The notes: generated from the sequence alone by a model not told the origin. Shown: positions 41,848 through 51,826, counted from the stretch's first letter. The stretch: 52,046 nucleotides of DNA from Tannerellaceae bacterium (GCA_031278605.1 JAITKB010000011.1:1-52046), one strand, 5' to 3'. Numbers and translations are program-made.

Positions 41848-43134
41848 ATGAGACACTCCTTTTTACTCCTGACCCTCTCCTTCCTCCTCTCGCTGCAATC
41901 CTTCGCCGGCGAGCTGAAAGGAAAACTCGAACGGCTGAAAGACATCAGCCGCATAGAAGAATTAACCTCGGAATATTATCCCGAAAAGTACCTCCTGCGT
42001 GTGCGTCAGCCCATAGATCACCAACACCCCGAGGCCGGCAGCTTCCTTCAGCGTGTGGTTGTTTGCCACCTGGGTGACAACCGCCCCACTGTTCTTGTAA
42101 CCGAGGGTTATGGAGGCAATTACGCACTCTCGCCCCACTACCGGGAAGAGCTGTCGGGCCTCCTGGAGGCCAACGTTGTGTTCGTAGAGCATCGTTACTT
42201 CCAGGAATCCGTACCCGAATCCGCTCTCGAATGGGAATACCTCACGGCCGAAAATTCCGCATCCGACCTGCACCACATCACCACCACGTTCCGCCAGCTT
42301 TATCCGGGCAAATGGATCAGTTCCGGCATCAGCAAGGGCGGACAAACTTCGTTGATTTATCTCGCCTTTTACCCCAACGACGTAGACTTTTCCGTTCCCT
42401 ACGTTGCCCCGCTTTGCCGCGGCCTAGAAGACGGACGCCATGAGGTATTCCTGCGCAAAGTTGGCTCCAGGGCCGAACGCCGCAAGATAGAAGCCTTTCA
42501 AGTCGAAGTCCTCAAACGCAAGGAATCCATACTCCCCATGCTGGAAACCTTCAGCCGGGAGAGAAACCTCACCTATCGCCTCCCCCTCGCCCAGATACTG
42601 GACTACTGTGTATTGGAATACTCCTTCGCCTTTTGGCAATGGGGAACGCCCATTGCCGGCATCCCCTCCCTCACGTCTTCCGACCAAATACTGTTCGACC
42701 ACCTGACGGACATCTCCGGCCCGGACTATTTCGCCGAGAACCAACCCAACGCCACCTTCTTTCTGCAAGCAGCCAAGGAACTCGGCTATTACGGCTACGA
42801 CACCCGTCCCTTCCGAAAATACCTCACAATCCAACATGCCGGTGGATACCTGAAGCAACTCATGCTCCCCATTGGCGCCGAACAGACGAACTTCAACCCC
42901 GCCTTATACCATAAAATATACCGTTTCTTAAAAGAGAACGACCCCAGAATCATCTTCATCTACGGCGAGTTCGACCCTTGGAGCGCCGCCCACGCCCCCA
43001 ACTTCCCTCACAAGAAAAACACCCGGTTTTTCTTCCAACCCCGCGGCAACCACCGCGCACGCATCGGCAACATGCCGGAGCAGACCAAAGAAAAGATCAT
43101 AAAACAAATCAGCCGGTGGCTGGAAAATCCGTAA
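41848..43134 (+). CDS. PS-10/S37-type serine peptidase (tripeptidyl aminopeptidase-like)
   Basis: A 428-residue exported alpha/beta-hydrolase with signal peptide MRHSFLLLTLSFLLSLQSFA. The nucleophile elbow is SSGISKGGQTS (Ser162), with Asp376 in YGEFDPWSA and His402 in RGNHRARI completing the triad. Other conserved parts are LRVRQPIDHQHP and VFVEHRYFQESVP. The family removes tripeptides from N-termini and resembles S28 peptidases. It follows the deacetylase by seven bases, so the three genes form an operon. It probably acts in the periplasm on peptide nutrients. Confidence 0.88.
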   Translation: MRHSFLLLTLSFLLSLQSFAGELKGKLERLKDISRIEELTSEYYPEKYLLRVRQPIDHQHPEAGSFLQRVVVCHLGDNRPTVLVTEGYGGNYALSPHYREELSGLLEANVVFVEHRYFQESVPESALEWEYLTAENSASDLHHITTTFRQLYPGKWISSGISKGGQTSLIYLAFYPNDVDFSVPYVAPLCRGLEDGRHEVFLRKVGSRAERRKIEAFQVEVLKRKESILPMLETFSRERNLTYRLPLAQILDYCVLEYSFAFWQWGTPIAGIPSLTSSDQILFDHLTDISGPDYFAENQPNATFFLQAAKELGYYGYDTRPFRKYLTIQHAGGYLKQLMLPIGAEQTNFNPALYHKIYRFLKENDPRIIFIYGEFDPWSAAHAPNFPHKKNTRFFFQPRGNHRARIGNMPEQTKEKIIKQISRWLENP

Positions 43135-43200
43135 AACAACCTCCGTAACACGACGCAAGTCGGACGATGGATGGCGCTGGGGTGAGCGGTGAAAAAATTG

Positions 43201-43208
43201 TATATTTG
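43201..43208 (+). promoter_or_regulatory. -7 element for the DUF4132 gene
   Basis: TATATTTG matches TAnnTTTG, 29 bases before the ATG at 43238. No clear -33 TTTG is seen. Confidence 0.55.
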
Positions 43209-43237
43209 CATAGACTACACCCTAAAAAAGAAAAACA

Positions 43238-46066
43238 ATGCAACTGTTTGTAAATACTACAACACAACACGAAATGTTTGATGAGGCGGATGTGCACGAG
43301 ATGAAGGACGATCTTCCTTTGGCTGTCGTGGAGGCTGATGCGGATTTTAATGTAAAAAAGATATTCCCGCTGCTCCAAACCCCTTTGCTTAATAAATGGA
43401 TAGGCAATGCGTTGCCTGCTGCTTTTTCCTTGTTTGAGAAATTGAATGCGCTGATAGAGAGCCATGCGCATCATGTCTATGTCACGGCTGGTGGCGTTAG
43501 CTGCCGGCTGGGGGACGTATGGGAGGAGATGAAAGACGCAAAATACAATCGACACCGCTTGGACTGTTATCCGCTCCCGGAGGTGTGGAGGGGGTTTTAC
43601 CGAACGGAAATCGGCGACTATCCCGCCTTGCTGCAACTGCTCTTCGCCCTCGCCACGAATTGGGGAGAGGGGACAAGCTACAAGGTGTACGAATTTATGA
43701 ACAAGGAGTTTTTGCCGGAGATCAGAAGGTTTTACGGTTTCGACTTGCACGGGCTGAAAAAAGCGCTGGCCAAACTTCCTTACATGCATACCGTGCAGGA
43801 CATCCTGCACTTGCTGGGCGAAGAAAACAGGGACGAGGCCTATGCCTGTTCCGTGGCCGAAAACATCCTGGCCTCCTTTGTGCCCTTGCTCGATAAGGCC
43901 AATGCCCGAAAGGAGTTCGTGCACGAAACGTATAGGAAAAAGGAGCTTCGTACGGTGTTTGTGCACCAGCACAGTTGTATTGCTTATTGGATGTCCGGGG
44001 CTTTTGGGCGAAAAGATTCGGCAAAGGCCTTCGGCGCGTACTTTATGCTCCGCTATCAGTTTTACCGGAAATCGGATTACTTGACTACGCATCCGCCGGT
44101 GGCGCTCGGCAAGGCGCCGCTTTCCATTTTTGATTTCGCCAAGGCCTGTAGCCTGGGGCTTGTATCGGAAGCGGAGCTGGGGAGGGAATTGCAAAACCGG
44201 GTGAATGCGGAGGAATCCTTGCATCTGGCCTCGGCCTTTCTTTTCCACAGGCTGAAGCCCTGGCAGAGAAATCGCCTGAAGGCTTACGGAGAAACGGATT
44301 TCGCCCCTTTGAAGAAGCTGGTGAGGCAACTTTCCGAGCATATCCTAAGCCGCGAACTGAGCCGGGGGGAGGAACCCACGGAGGTGTCGCATCTGGCCAT
44401 GAAGCTGGAAGGAGTGGAGGGAGCCAGGGTGTTGACGGATATTTTGAAAGCTTTCGGGCAGGAGCCTTTCGGGCGGACGGATTTTTATTATACGGCTACT
44501 TATACGCGCAAGGAGGTATTGACCCGGTTGCTCCGCATATGCTATCCGGCGCAGACGGATACGGCGCAGGGCTTGTCGGATTTGGCCCAAGGGGCGAACA
44601 TCTCCCACGAACGCTTGATAGAAGCTGCCGTGTATGCTCCGCAATGGTTGCCCCTGGTGGAGGAGTGTAGCGGGTGGAAGGGATTGCAGTCGGCCGCCTG
44701 CTTTTTTCATGCCCATATGAACGAGCGCTGCGATACGGAAACGGCGGCGCTCATTGCGCGTTTTAGTCCGATGCGCAGGGAGGATCTTTGTTTGGGGGCG
44801 TTCGATGTGCACTGGTATCGGCAGGCGCACCGGGAGATGGGGGCCAAACGTTTCGCCCTGGTCCTGGATGCGGCGGCCGGCATGGCCTCCGGAAGTGATT
44901 ATGGGCGTCTTTTGCGTTTCCTGGATGCGGCCAATGGAAAGCCGGCGGCCCCGGAGGTTCGGCGGCAGGTGGAGGAAAATCGCAACAGGGATTTATTGAT
45001 GCGCTATGGGGTGATCCCCTTGAATAGACGTTCCGAGGGTGATTTGACGGAGCGTTATGCTTACTTCCTCCGGTATCTTGGGGAGAGCAAACGCTTCGGC
45101 TCCCAGCGTCAGGAGAACGAGAAGAAGGCCGTGGAGCTGGGTTTGCTGAATTTGGCCTGCAATGCCGGGCTGGGCGATGTTTCAAGGCTGATATGGCAGA
45201 TGGAAACCCGTTCGTTTAAGCAGATAAAGCCTTTGTTTGCCTTTCATTCGATCCACGGGGTGCGGGTTTGTTTGAGGGTCGATGCGGCGGGCAAGCCCGG
45301 GGTGCATTTCTTCAAGGCCGGCAAGGAACTGATTCATATCCCCAATAAGTTGCGGAAAGATCCCTACGTGGTGCAGCTCCGGGAGATGCGCAAACGCCTT
45401 GGGATGCTTTTCTCCGGTTCGCAAAACATGCTGGAGCGGATGCTGGACGAGCGCACTCCTTTTGGGATTTCCGAATTGCAGGCTTTCCGCAAGAACCCGC
45501 TGGTATGGCCCTGGCTGAAGACGCTGGTTTTCATCACCCCCCAAGGGAACCAGGGGCTTTATACCGAGGGGGGGCTGCAAACCCCGGACGGCAAACTGCT
45601 TGCCCAGGATCCTTCGGGGGAGGTTTACCTGGCGCATCCGGTGGATTTCCACGAGGCCCAAACCCTGGACCTCTGGCAGGAGTTCCTCCGTAGCCGGGGG
45701 ATGGAGCAGCCTCTGGAGCAGGTTTTCCGCAAGCGTTATGCCGTGGGGGAGGGGGAGGTTTCCGCCGCCGGGTCTTGCCCCGGTTATACGGGCCGACGCA
45801 TCTTGACCGAGCGGATGGCCGGGGTGTTGACAGGGCGTCGTTGGATGCCGGTTGATCCGGAGCGGTGGCAAAAGGTGTATTTCAGGGAGGATGTGGCCGT
45901 GCATATTGAGACGCAGTCCGAGGCGCTCAGCCTCACGGACCTGGGGGCGTCCATCCTGCGGCGGATTGTTTTCTTTGAGCGCAGGGGGATGCGTCCGCTG
46001 GCGATAAGCGAGGTGCCCGGCAGGATCTTTTCGGAAGTCCTGCGCGATGTCGAAGCCCTTATGTAG
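43238..46066 (+). CDS. DUF4132 domain-containing large cytosolic protein
   Basis: A 942-residue protein without signal peptide or membrane spans, mostly alpha-helical and rich in Arg, Leu and Glu. The C-terminal DUF4132-like part shows KELIHIPNKLRKDPYVVQLR, QPLEQVFRKRYAVGEGE and YTGRRILTERMAGVLTGRRW. DUF4132 proteins (MolR/YehI-like) are often found beside WGR-domain or AAA ATPase genes, but none is adjacent here. The function is unknown. It is a single gene with its own promoter, and 42-bp array C begins 40 bases past the stop. Confidence 0.75.
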   Translation: MQLFVNTTTQHEMFDEADVHEMKDDLPLAVVEADADFNVKKIFPLLQTPLLNKWIGNALPAAFSLFEKLNALIESHAHHVYVTAGGVSCRLGDVWEEMKDAKYNRHRLDCYPLPEVWRGFYRTEIGDYPALLQLLFALATNWGEGTSYKVYEFMNKEFLPEIRRFYGFDLHGLKKALAKLPYMHTVQDILHLLGEENRDEAYACSVAENILASFVPLLDKANARKEFVHETYRKKELRTVFVHQHSCIAYWMSGAFGRKDSAKAFGAYFMLRYQFYRKSDYLTTHPPVALGKAPLSIFDFAKACSLGLVSEAELGRELQNRVNAEESLHLASAFLFHRLKPWQRNRLKAYGETDFAPLKKLVRQLSEHILSRELSRGEEPTEVSHLAMKLEGVEGARVLTDILKAFGQEPFGRTDFYYTATYTRKEVLTRLLRICYPAQTDTAQGLSDLAQGANISHERLIEAAVYAPQWLPLVEECSGWKGLQSAACFFHAHMNERCDTETAALIARFSPMRREDLCLGAFDVHWYRQAHREMGAKRFALVLDAAAGMASGSDYGRLLRFLDAANGKPAAPEVRRQVEENRNRDLLMRYGVIPLNRRSEGDLTERYAYFLRYLGESKRFGSQRQENEKKAVELGLLNLACNAGLGDVSRLIWQMETRSFKQIKPLFAFHSIHGVRVCLRVDAAGKPGVHFFKAGKELIHIPNKLRKDPYVVQLREMRKRLGMLFSGSQNMLERMLDERTPFGISELQAFRKNPLVWPWLKTLVFITPQGNQGLYTEGGLQTPDGKLLAQDPSGEVYLAHPVDFHEAQTLDLWQEFLRSRGMEQPLEQVFRKRYAVGEGEVSAAGSCPGYTGRRILTERMAGVLTGRRWMPVDPERWQKVYFREDVAVHIETQSEALSLTDLGASILRRIVFFERRGMRPLAISEVPGRIFSEVLRDVEALM

Positions 46067-46106
46067 GAAATTTGACCCTTGTAGCGTGTGAGCTGCCCTC
46101 AAAAAA

Positions 46107-46316
46107 AAGTTTTGGAGCTTTCTCACCCTGTGATCTCCTCTCAAAAAAAAGTTTTGGAGCCTTCTCACCCTGTGATCTGCCTTGAAAAAAAAGTTTTGGA
46201 GCTTTCTCATCGAGTGATCTGCCTTGAAAAAAAAGTTTTGGAGCTTTCTCACTGTGTGATCTGCCTTGAAAAAAAAGTTTTGGAGCCTGCTCATCGAGTG
46301 ATCTGCCTTACGCACC
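46107..46316 (+). repeat. 42-bp tandem repeat array C (same family as array A, five units)
   Basis: Units start at 46107, 46149, 46191, 46233 and 46275, each beginning AAGTTTTGGAGC. A partial unit (GTGTGAGCTGCCCTC) precedes them. The centre dyad TCAn-nnn-GTGA keeps its stem while the loop changes: CCT, CCT, CGA, TGT, CGA. Orientation, unit length and copy number match array A at 19826-20035. Like array A it lies directly after one gene and before the start of an operon. It fills most of the 342-base gap 46067-46408. Confidence 0.93.
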
Positions 46317-46408
46317 CCCAAACTAAGCGCGAGGGGTCGGACGCCAACGATGGGATTTTAAACCATTATCGTTTCCGTTAGTCTTAGAAAGCAAAAATAT
46401 ACAGCATC

Positions 46409-47506
46409 ATGAGAAATGGGATAAAGTGGAGTGTAATCAGTGTGGTGGTTTTGTTTGTCATTGGAATGATGATCTACCCTTCGGTAAAAAACAGGCTGCC
46501 CTTCGGCAGCAACTCCGAGAATGAAAACCCCCCGGGGGGGGGAGAACTTCGCCGACCGGCCCTTAACATCCAGGCCGAGGTCATACGACCCCAGGTGTTG
46601 AGCGACAAAATTATCTCTACCGGAAGCACCATACCCGATGAAGAGGTGGATCTTTCGTTTGAATCGTCGGGGAAAATCGTTGCCATCTATTTCAAGGAAG
46701 GTTCCCGGGTGAAGGCAGGGGATTTGCTGGCCAGGATCAACGACAAACCGCTTCAGGCACAACAGAAAAAACTGGAGGCGGAGTTGCCCCTGGCGCGCGA
46801 CCGGGTGTTTCGCCAGCGTACGCTGCTGGAAAAGGACGCCGTCAGTCAGGAAGCTTTCGAACAAGTCACCACCGATTACGAGAAACTCCTGGCCGACGTC
46901 GAGTTGGTCAAAGCCCAACTGGCACAAACCGAGCTGCGCGCACCCTTCGACGGGATCATCGGCCTGCGCTCGGTGAGCGAAGGAGCCTATACGACGCAGG
47001 CTACCGTGATTGCCAAACTCACCAAGATCTCCCCGCTCAAGATCGAGTTCTCTATCCCCGAACGCTATGCCTCGGATGTGAAGGAAGGCACGGTGGTGTC
47101 CTTTGCCATGGAGACCTCCGACGGCGTCCTGCGCGAATTCCGGGCCAGGGTTTATGCCGTGGAAAGTAAGGTGGACATGGTCACGCGCAGCCTCAAAGTG
47201 CGGGCAACCTATCCCAATGAAAACGGAGCCATACAGCCCGGACGATACCTCTCGGTGGAGATCACCAAACAGGAAATACGCGACGCCCTGGCCATCCCCA
47301 GCGAGGCGATTATCCCGGAGATGGGCAAAAGCATCGTATACCTTTACCGCCAGGGACGGGCACAGCCGGCGGAAATCACCACCGGGCTGCGTACCGAAAG
47401 CCATGTGCAGGCCCTGAGCGGATTGACGCCGGGCGATACGCTGATCACCACCGGGGTGATGCAGCTGCGCACGGATATGCCCGTAGTGATTGATCAACTC
47501 AACTAA
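46409..47506 (+). CDS. RND efflux periplasmic adaptor (AcrA/MexA type)
   Basis: A 365-residue membrane-fusion protein anchored by an N-terminal span (about 7-25, WSVISVVVLFVIGMMIYPSV) rather than a lipid. It has the lipoyl half-motif FESSGKIVAIYFKEGSRVKA, a coiled-coil hairpin (about 105-165), the return half TELRAPFDGIIGLRSVSEGA, then beta-barrel and membrane-proximal domains ending in LRTDMPVVIDQLN. The pump gene starts eight bases later. A run of Gs (ENPPGGGE) marks a flexible linker. The adaptor connects the inner-membrane pump to the outer-membrane channel. Confidence 0.93.
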   Translation: MRNGIKWSVISVVVLFVIGMMIYPSVKNRLPFGSNSENENPPGGGELRRPALNIQAEVIRPQVLSDKIISTGSTIPDEEVDLSFESSGKIVAIYFKEGSRVKAGDLLARINDKPLQAQQKKLEAELPLARDRVFRQRTLLEKDAVSQEAFEQVTTDYEKLLADVELVKAQLAQTELRAPFDGIIGLRSVSEGAYTTQATVIAKLTKISPLKIEFSIPERYASDVKEGTVVSFAMETSDGVLREFRARVYAVESKVDMVTRSLKVRATYPNENGAIQPGRYLSVEITKQEIRDALAIPSEAIIPEMGKSIVYLYRQGRAQPAEITTGLRTESHVQALSGLTPGDTLITTGVMQLRTDMPVVIDQLN

Positions 47507-47513
47507 CCCTCCC

Positions 47514-50500
47514 ATGGCAACCCTATCCGAACTAAGTATCAAACGCCCGGTCCTCTCTACCGTGCTGGTGATTGTGATCCTGCTCTTCGGGCTGATCGGC
47601 TACCGCTCCCTGGGCGTGCGTGAGTTTCCCAGCGTGGATCAGCCGATTATTTCCGTTGCAACCACCTATCCCGGCGCCAATGCCGAGGTGGTGATGAACC
47701 AAATCACCGAACCCCTGGAACAAAACATCAACGGCATTCCCGGCATCCGCTCCCTCAGCAGCGTGAGTAGCCAGGGGATGAGCCGCATCACCGTGGAGTT
47801 TGAACTCTCGGTAGACCTGGAAACGGCGGCCAACGACGTGCGCGACAAGGTTTCACGCGCCCAGCGTTACCTCCCCCGCGACTGCGACCCCCCGACCGTG
47901 TCCAAGGCCGACGCCGACGCAACCCCCATCATGCAAATAGGCATTCGCAGCAACCAACGCTCCCTGATGGAGCTGAGCGAGATCGCCGAACTGGTGGTGA
48001 AAGAACGCCTGCAAACCATACAAAACGTGAGCGGCGTGGATATATGGGGGCAAAAACGTTACTCCATGCGTCTCTGGCTCGACCCGGTGAAGATGGCCGG
48101 CTACGGCGTGACGCCCTTGGACGTGCGCAACGCGGTGGAGGCCGAAAACATCGAACTCCCCTCAGGCAGCATCGAAGGCAATACGATCGAACTCTCGATC
48201 CGCACCCTGGGCCTGATGCAGACAGCCAAGGAGTTCAACGATTTGATCATCAAAGAAAACGAACACAACATCATCCGCTTCCAGGACGTAGGCCGCGCCG
48301 AGCTGGCCCCGGAAGACCTGCGGAGCCTCCTTAAACGCAACGGCGAGCCCATGGTGATCAACGTCATCATCCCCCAGCCGGGAGCCAACCACATCGAGAT
48401 TGCCGACGAAGCATACAACCGCATCGAACAACTCGGCAAGGATCTCCCCGAGGACGTCTCCATCGAAATGGTCTACGACAATACCCGTTTCATACGCGCC
48501 TCGATCAACGAAGTACAGGAAACCATCTACGTGGCCTTTCTCATCGTTGTGCTGGTGATCTTCTTCTTCCTGCGCGACTGGCGCGTAACGCTGGTGCCCG
48601 TAACCGTGATCCCCGTGTCCATCATCGGGTCCTTCTTCGTGATGTACCTTTCGGGGTTTTCCATCAACGTCCTCACCATGCTGGCCGTCGTCCTGGCCGT
48701 GGGGCTGGTGGTGGACGACGCCATTGTGGTGACGGAGAATATCTACGTACGCATTGAACGGGGGATGAATCCCCGGATAGCCGGCATGGAAGGCTCGCGG
48801 GAGATCTTCTTTGCCGTTCTGTCTACTACGATTACGTTGGTGGCCGTCTTCCTGCCCATTATCTTTCTGGAGGGGATGACGGGCCGTTTGTTCAAGGAGT
48901 TCAGCATCGTGATTACGGGGGCGGTGATCATCTCGGCCTTCGTAGCGCTGACGTTTACCCCCATGCTCGCGACCAAACTGCTGAAACACCGAACGCGAAA
49001 GAACTGGCTTACGCGCAAGACCGAGCCGGCCTTTGAAGGCCTGAATGTGATTTACGCCAAGGGCTTGGACGCTTTCCTTCGGAGGCGATGGCTGGCTGTT
49101 GCGATCGAGGGGGTGTTGCTGATTGCCGTCGGTTACTTCTGGAGGCAGATCCCTTCCGAGCTTTCCCCGCTGGAGGATCGTTCGCAGATCAACATCAACC
49201 TGCGGGGGCAGGAAGGGGCAACCTTTGAGTTTGTGCGCGACTTTGCCGACCGCATCGAGCAGCTTGCCGATTCGCTCGTGCCCGAAAAGCGCTCAAACAT
49301 GATGCGTACCTTTAACTCCAACGGCTTCCTGAACGTGGTGCTCACAGACATAAAAGAACGCAAACGCTCGCAGATGGAAATCGCCGAGGAGTTGTCCGTG
49401 GCCGTGCAAAAGGAGACCCGTGCCCGCGCCTTCGTGCAGCAGACCTCCACCTTTGGTGGCGGACGGGCAGGGATGCCCATCCAATATGTGTTGCAGGCCG
49501 GCAACATTGAGAAGCTCCAGGAGTTTCTGCCCGAATTTCTCTACCGGGTGAACGAAAGCCCGGTGTTCCGGATGGCCGACGTGAACCTGAAGTTTACCAA
49601 GCCCGAAACGCGCATAGAGATCAACCGCGACAAAGCCTCGCTTCTGGGGGTGAGCACCCGCAACATTGCCCAAACCCTGCAATATGCCCTTAGCGGACAG
49701 CGCATGGGTTACTTCTACATGAACGGGAAGCAATACCAGATCCTGGGGGAGATCAACCGCCAGCAGCGCAACATGCCGCTTTACCTGCGTTCGATTTATG
49801 TGCGGAGCGACAACCAGTCGATGATTCAGCTGGATAATGTGGTGGACTTGCAGGAGAGCGTCGCCCCGCCGCAACTCTACCGCTATAACCGCTTTGTATC
49901 GGCCACCGTATCCAGCGGCCTCAATCAGGGATACACCCTGGGCGACGGCCTCACGGAGATGGACCGCATCGCCTCGGAAGTGCTCGACGAGACCTTCCGC
50001 ACGGCCCTGAGCGGGGAATCGAAGGAGTTCCGCGAAAGTTCCGACAGCCTGATGTTTGCCATGATTCTTGCCCTGTGTATGATTTACTTGGTGCTGGCGG
50101 CGCAGTTTGAGAGCTTCAAGGATCCGTTGGTGATCATGTTCACCGTTCCCCTGGCCCTGGCCGGGGCGCTGATGTTCATGAGCGGGGCGGGCATTACGAT
50201 GAATATCTTCAGCCAGATCGGTCTCATCATGCTCATTGGGCTGGTGGCCAAGAACGGCATCCTGATTGTAGAGTTTGCCAACCAACGCCAGGAAGCCGGG
50301 CTGAGCAAGGCGGAGGCCATCCGTACGGCATCGGCCCAGCGTTTGCGTCCGATTCTGATGACCAGCGCCTCCACCATTCTGGGTCTGCTTCCTTTGGCTT
50401 TTGCCGCTGCCGAAGGGGCGCAGGGACGCATTGCCATGGGTACGGCGGTGATCGGGGGGATGGTTGTGTCGACCTTCCTCACCCTCTTTGTAGTACCTGC

Positions 50501-50558
50501 CATGTATAGCTTTATATCCACCGACCGGCACAAGCGGTCCAATGCGCACACCCTATGA
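47514..50558 (+). CDS. RND multidrug efflux pump (AcrB/MexB type, HAE1)
   Basis: A 1014-residue inner-membrane proton/drug antiporter. It starts MATLSELSIKRPVLSTVLVI and has the duplicated RND layout with two large periplasmic loops. The TM4 proton-relay pair is AVGLVVDDAIVVTEN (Asp401, Asp402), the drug/organic-solvent pattern, unlike the DFG/DG metal pattern of the pump at 4.9 kb. The C-terminal conserved segment is VAKNGILIVEFANQRQ. The start at 47514 was preferred over an in-frame ATG 24 bases upstream because it gives the standard N-terminus. Its stop overlaps the next gene's start. Confidence 0.95.
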   Translation: MATLSELSIKRPVLSTVLVIVILLFGLIGYRSLGVREFPSVDQPIISVATTYPGANAEVVMNQITEPLEQNINGIPGIRSLSSVSSQGMSRITVEFELSVDLETAANDVRDKVSRAQRYLPRDCDPPTVSKADADATPIMQIGIRSNQRSLMELSEIAELVVKERLQTIQNVSGVDIWGQKRYSMRLWLDPVKMAGYGVTPLDVRNAVEAENIELPSGSIEGNTIELSIRTLGLMQTAKEFNDLIIKENEHNIIRFQDVGRAELAPEDLRSLLKRNGEPMVINVIIPQPGANHIEIADEAYNRIEQLGKDLPEDVSIEMVYDNTRFIRASINEVQETIYVAFLIVVLVIFFFLRDWRVTLVPVTVIPVSIIGSFFVMYLSGFSINVLTMLAVVLAVGLVVDDAIVVTENIYVRIERGMNPRIAGMEGSREIFFAVLSTTITLVAVFLPIIFLEGMTGRLFKEFSIVITGAVIISAFVALTFTPMLATKLLKHRTRKNWLTRKTEPAFEGLNVIYAKGLDAFLRRRWLAVAIEGVLLIAVGYFWRQIPSELSPLEDRSQININLRGQEGATFEFVRDFADRIEQLADSLVPEKRSNMMRTFNSNGFLNVVLTDIKERKRSQMEIAEELSVAVQKETRARAFVQQTSTFGGGRAGMPIQYVLQAGNIEKLQEFLPEFLYRVNESPVFRMADVNLKFTKPETRIEINRDKASLLGVSTRNIAQTLQYALSGQRMGYFYMNGKQYQILGEINRQQRNMPLYLRSIYVRSDNQSMIQLDNVVDLQESVAPPQLYRYNRFVSATVSSGLNQGYTLGDGLTEMDRIASEVLDETFRTALSGESKEFRESSDSLMFAMILALCMIYLVLAAQFESFKDPLVIMFTVPLALAGALMFMSGAGITMNIFSQIGLIMLIGLVAKNGILIVEFANQRQEAGLSKAEAIRTASAQRLRPILMTSASTILGLLPLAFAAAEGAQGRIAMGTAVIGGMVVSTFLTLFVVPAMYSFISTDRHKRSNAHTL

Positions 50559-51826
50559 AACACTTCCTCTGTCCCTGTCTTTTTCTCTGTCTCTTCGTGT
50601 TTTCGGCCCCGGCGGCCGATGCCCAGCAGACCTATAGCCTGAAGCAATGCCTTGAAACGGGGTTGGAGCGTAATTACTCCATCCGCATCGTGCGCAACGA
50701 CGAGGTGGTGACTAAGAACAACGCCACCCCGGGCCATGCCGGTTACCTTCCTTCGGCGGATCTCAGCACGGGGTTTTCCGGTACGCAGGAGGCCGAGGCG
50801 GCCAATGCCGGGGTGAGTGTCGTTTGGACGATCTTCGACGGCTTCGGCATCCAGGCCGAATATGCCCGCTTGAAGGAACTCCGCACCTTGGGCGCCTTGA
50901 ACACCCGCCTGGCCGTAGAGGATCTGATTGCCGAGATCTCCGGCGAGTATTATAATCTGATCCGCCAGGGGACGCGCCTTGGCAACCTGTCATCCACCCT
51001 GGCTCTTTCGCGGGAGCGTTTGCGTATTGTGGAGGAGCGGTATTCGATCGGTTCCATGTCGCGCCTGGACCTCCAGCAGGCCCAGGTGGACTTTAATGCC
51101 GACAGCTCCGCCCTTTTGAACCAGTTGGAGATGGTGCATCGCTCGCGCACCAACCTCAACCGCCTGATGGGGGCCGAGAATCCGGAGGAGCTTGTGTTGC
51201 TGAAGGATTCCACCATCTCCCCCAATGCTTTCCTCGACGAGGCGGAGTTGTGGAAAAGAACCATGGAGACCAACGTCTCCCTGCTGATTGCTCAAAGGAA
51301 TACCGGCCTGTCGCGGCTCGACCTTAAAAAGGCGCAAAGCCGCAACTACCCTTACCTCCGCCTCAACGCCGGGTACACCTATACGACCAACTGGGTGGGG
51401 ATGACCGGCCTGGCGCCGCGCTGGGGGGCGAGCTACGGTCTTACGGTGGGCTTCAGCCTTTTCGACGGTTTCAACCGCAAGCGCGAGCAGCGCAACGCCC
51501 GCCTTCAGATAGAAAACACCGAACTCCAGCGCCGGGAGCTGGAACTTTCCCTGCGCACCGAGATGAGCAACCAGTGGATGGCCTACGAAAACAACCTCAA
51601 TCTATGGAGCCTGGAGAAAGAGAACCGGGTGGCGGCGCAGGAGAATTTCCGCATTGCCATTGAGCGTTACCGCCTGGGCGACCTTTCCGGCATCCAGCTC
51701 CGCGAGGCGCAGAACAGTTTGCTCAACGCCGAAGAGCGACAATCCATCGCCGAGTTTGCCACCAAGCTGTGTGAGATCTCGCTCCTTCAGTTGAGCGGCC
51801 AACTCACCGATTTCCTCCTTCGTTAA
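50555..51826 (+). CDS. TolC-family outer-membrane efflux channel
   Basis: A 423-residue outer-membrane factor with signal peptide (HFLCPCLFLCLFVFSAPAAD, then AQQ) and two outer-membrane-efflux repeats. Long helices show YSLKQCLETGLERNYSIRIV and RYSIGSMSRLDLQQAQVDFN in the first repeat and RYRLGDLSGIQLREAQNSLL in the second. The start overlaps the pump's stop by four bases (ATGA). It completes the tripartite drug exporter begun at 46409. Confidence 0.93.
   Translation: MKHFLCPCLFLCLFVFSAPAADAQQTYSLKQCLETGLERNYSIRIVRNDEVVTKNNATPGHAGYLPSADLSTGFSGTQEAEAANAGVSVVWTIFDGFGIQAEYARLKELRTLGALNTRLAVEDLIAEISGEYYNLIRQGTRLGNLSSTLALSRERLRIVEERYSIGSMSRLDLQQAQVDFNADSSALLNQLEMVHRSRTNLNRLMGAENPEELVLLKDSTISPNAFLDEAELWKRTMETNVSLLIAQRNTGLSRLDLKKAQSRNYPYLRLNAGYTYTTNWVGMTGLAPRWGASYGLTVGFSLFDGFNRKREQRNARLQIENTELQRRELELSLRTEMSNQWMAYENNLNLWSLEKENRVAAQENFRIAIERYRLGDLSGIQLREAQNSLLNAEERQSIAEFATKLCEISLLQLSGQLTDFLLR

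Noticed and set aside
46088-46381. 97-codon frame with 14-residue repeats across array C
   Set aside because: It arises because the 42-bp unit is a multiple of three and lacks stops. The minus strand is equally open, as is the case across array A.
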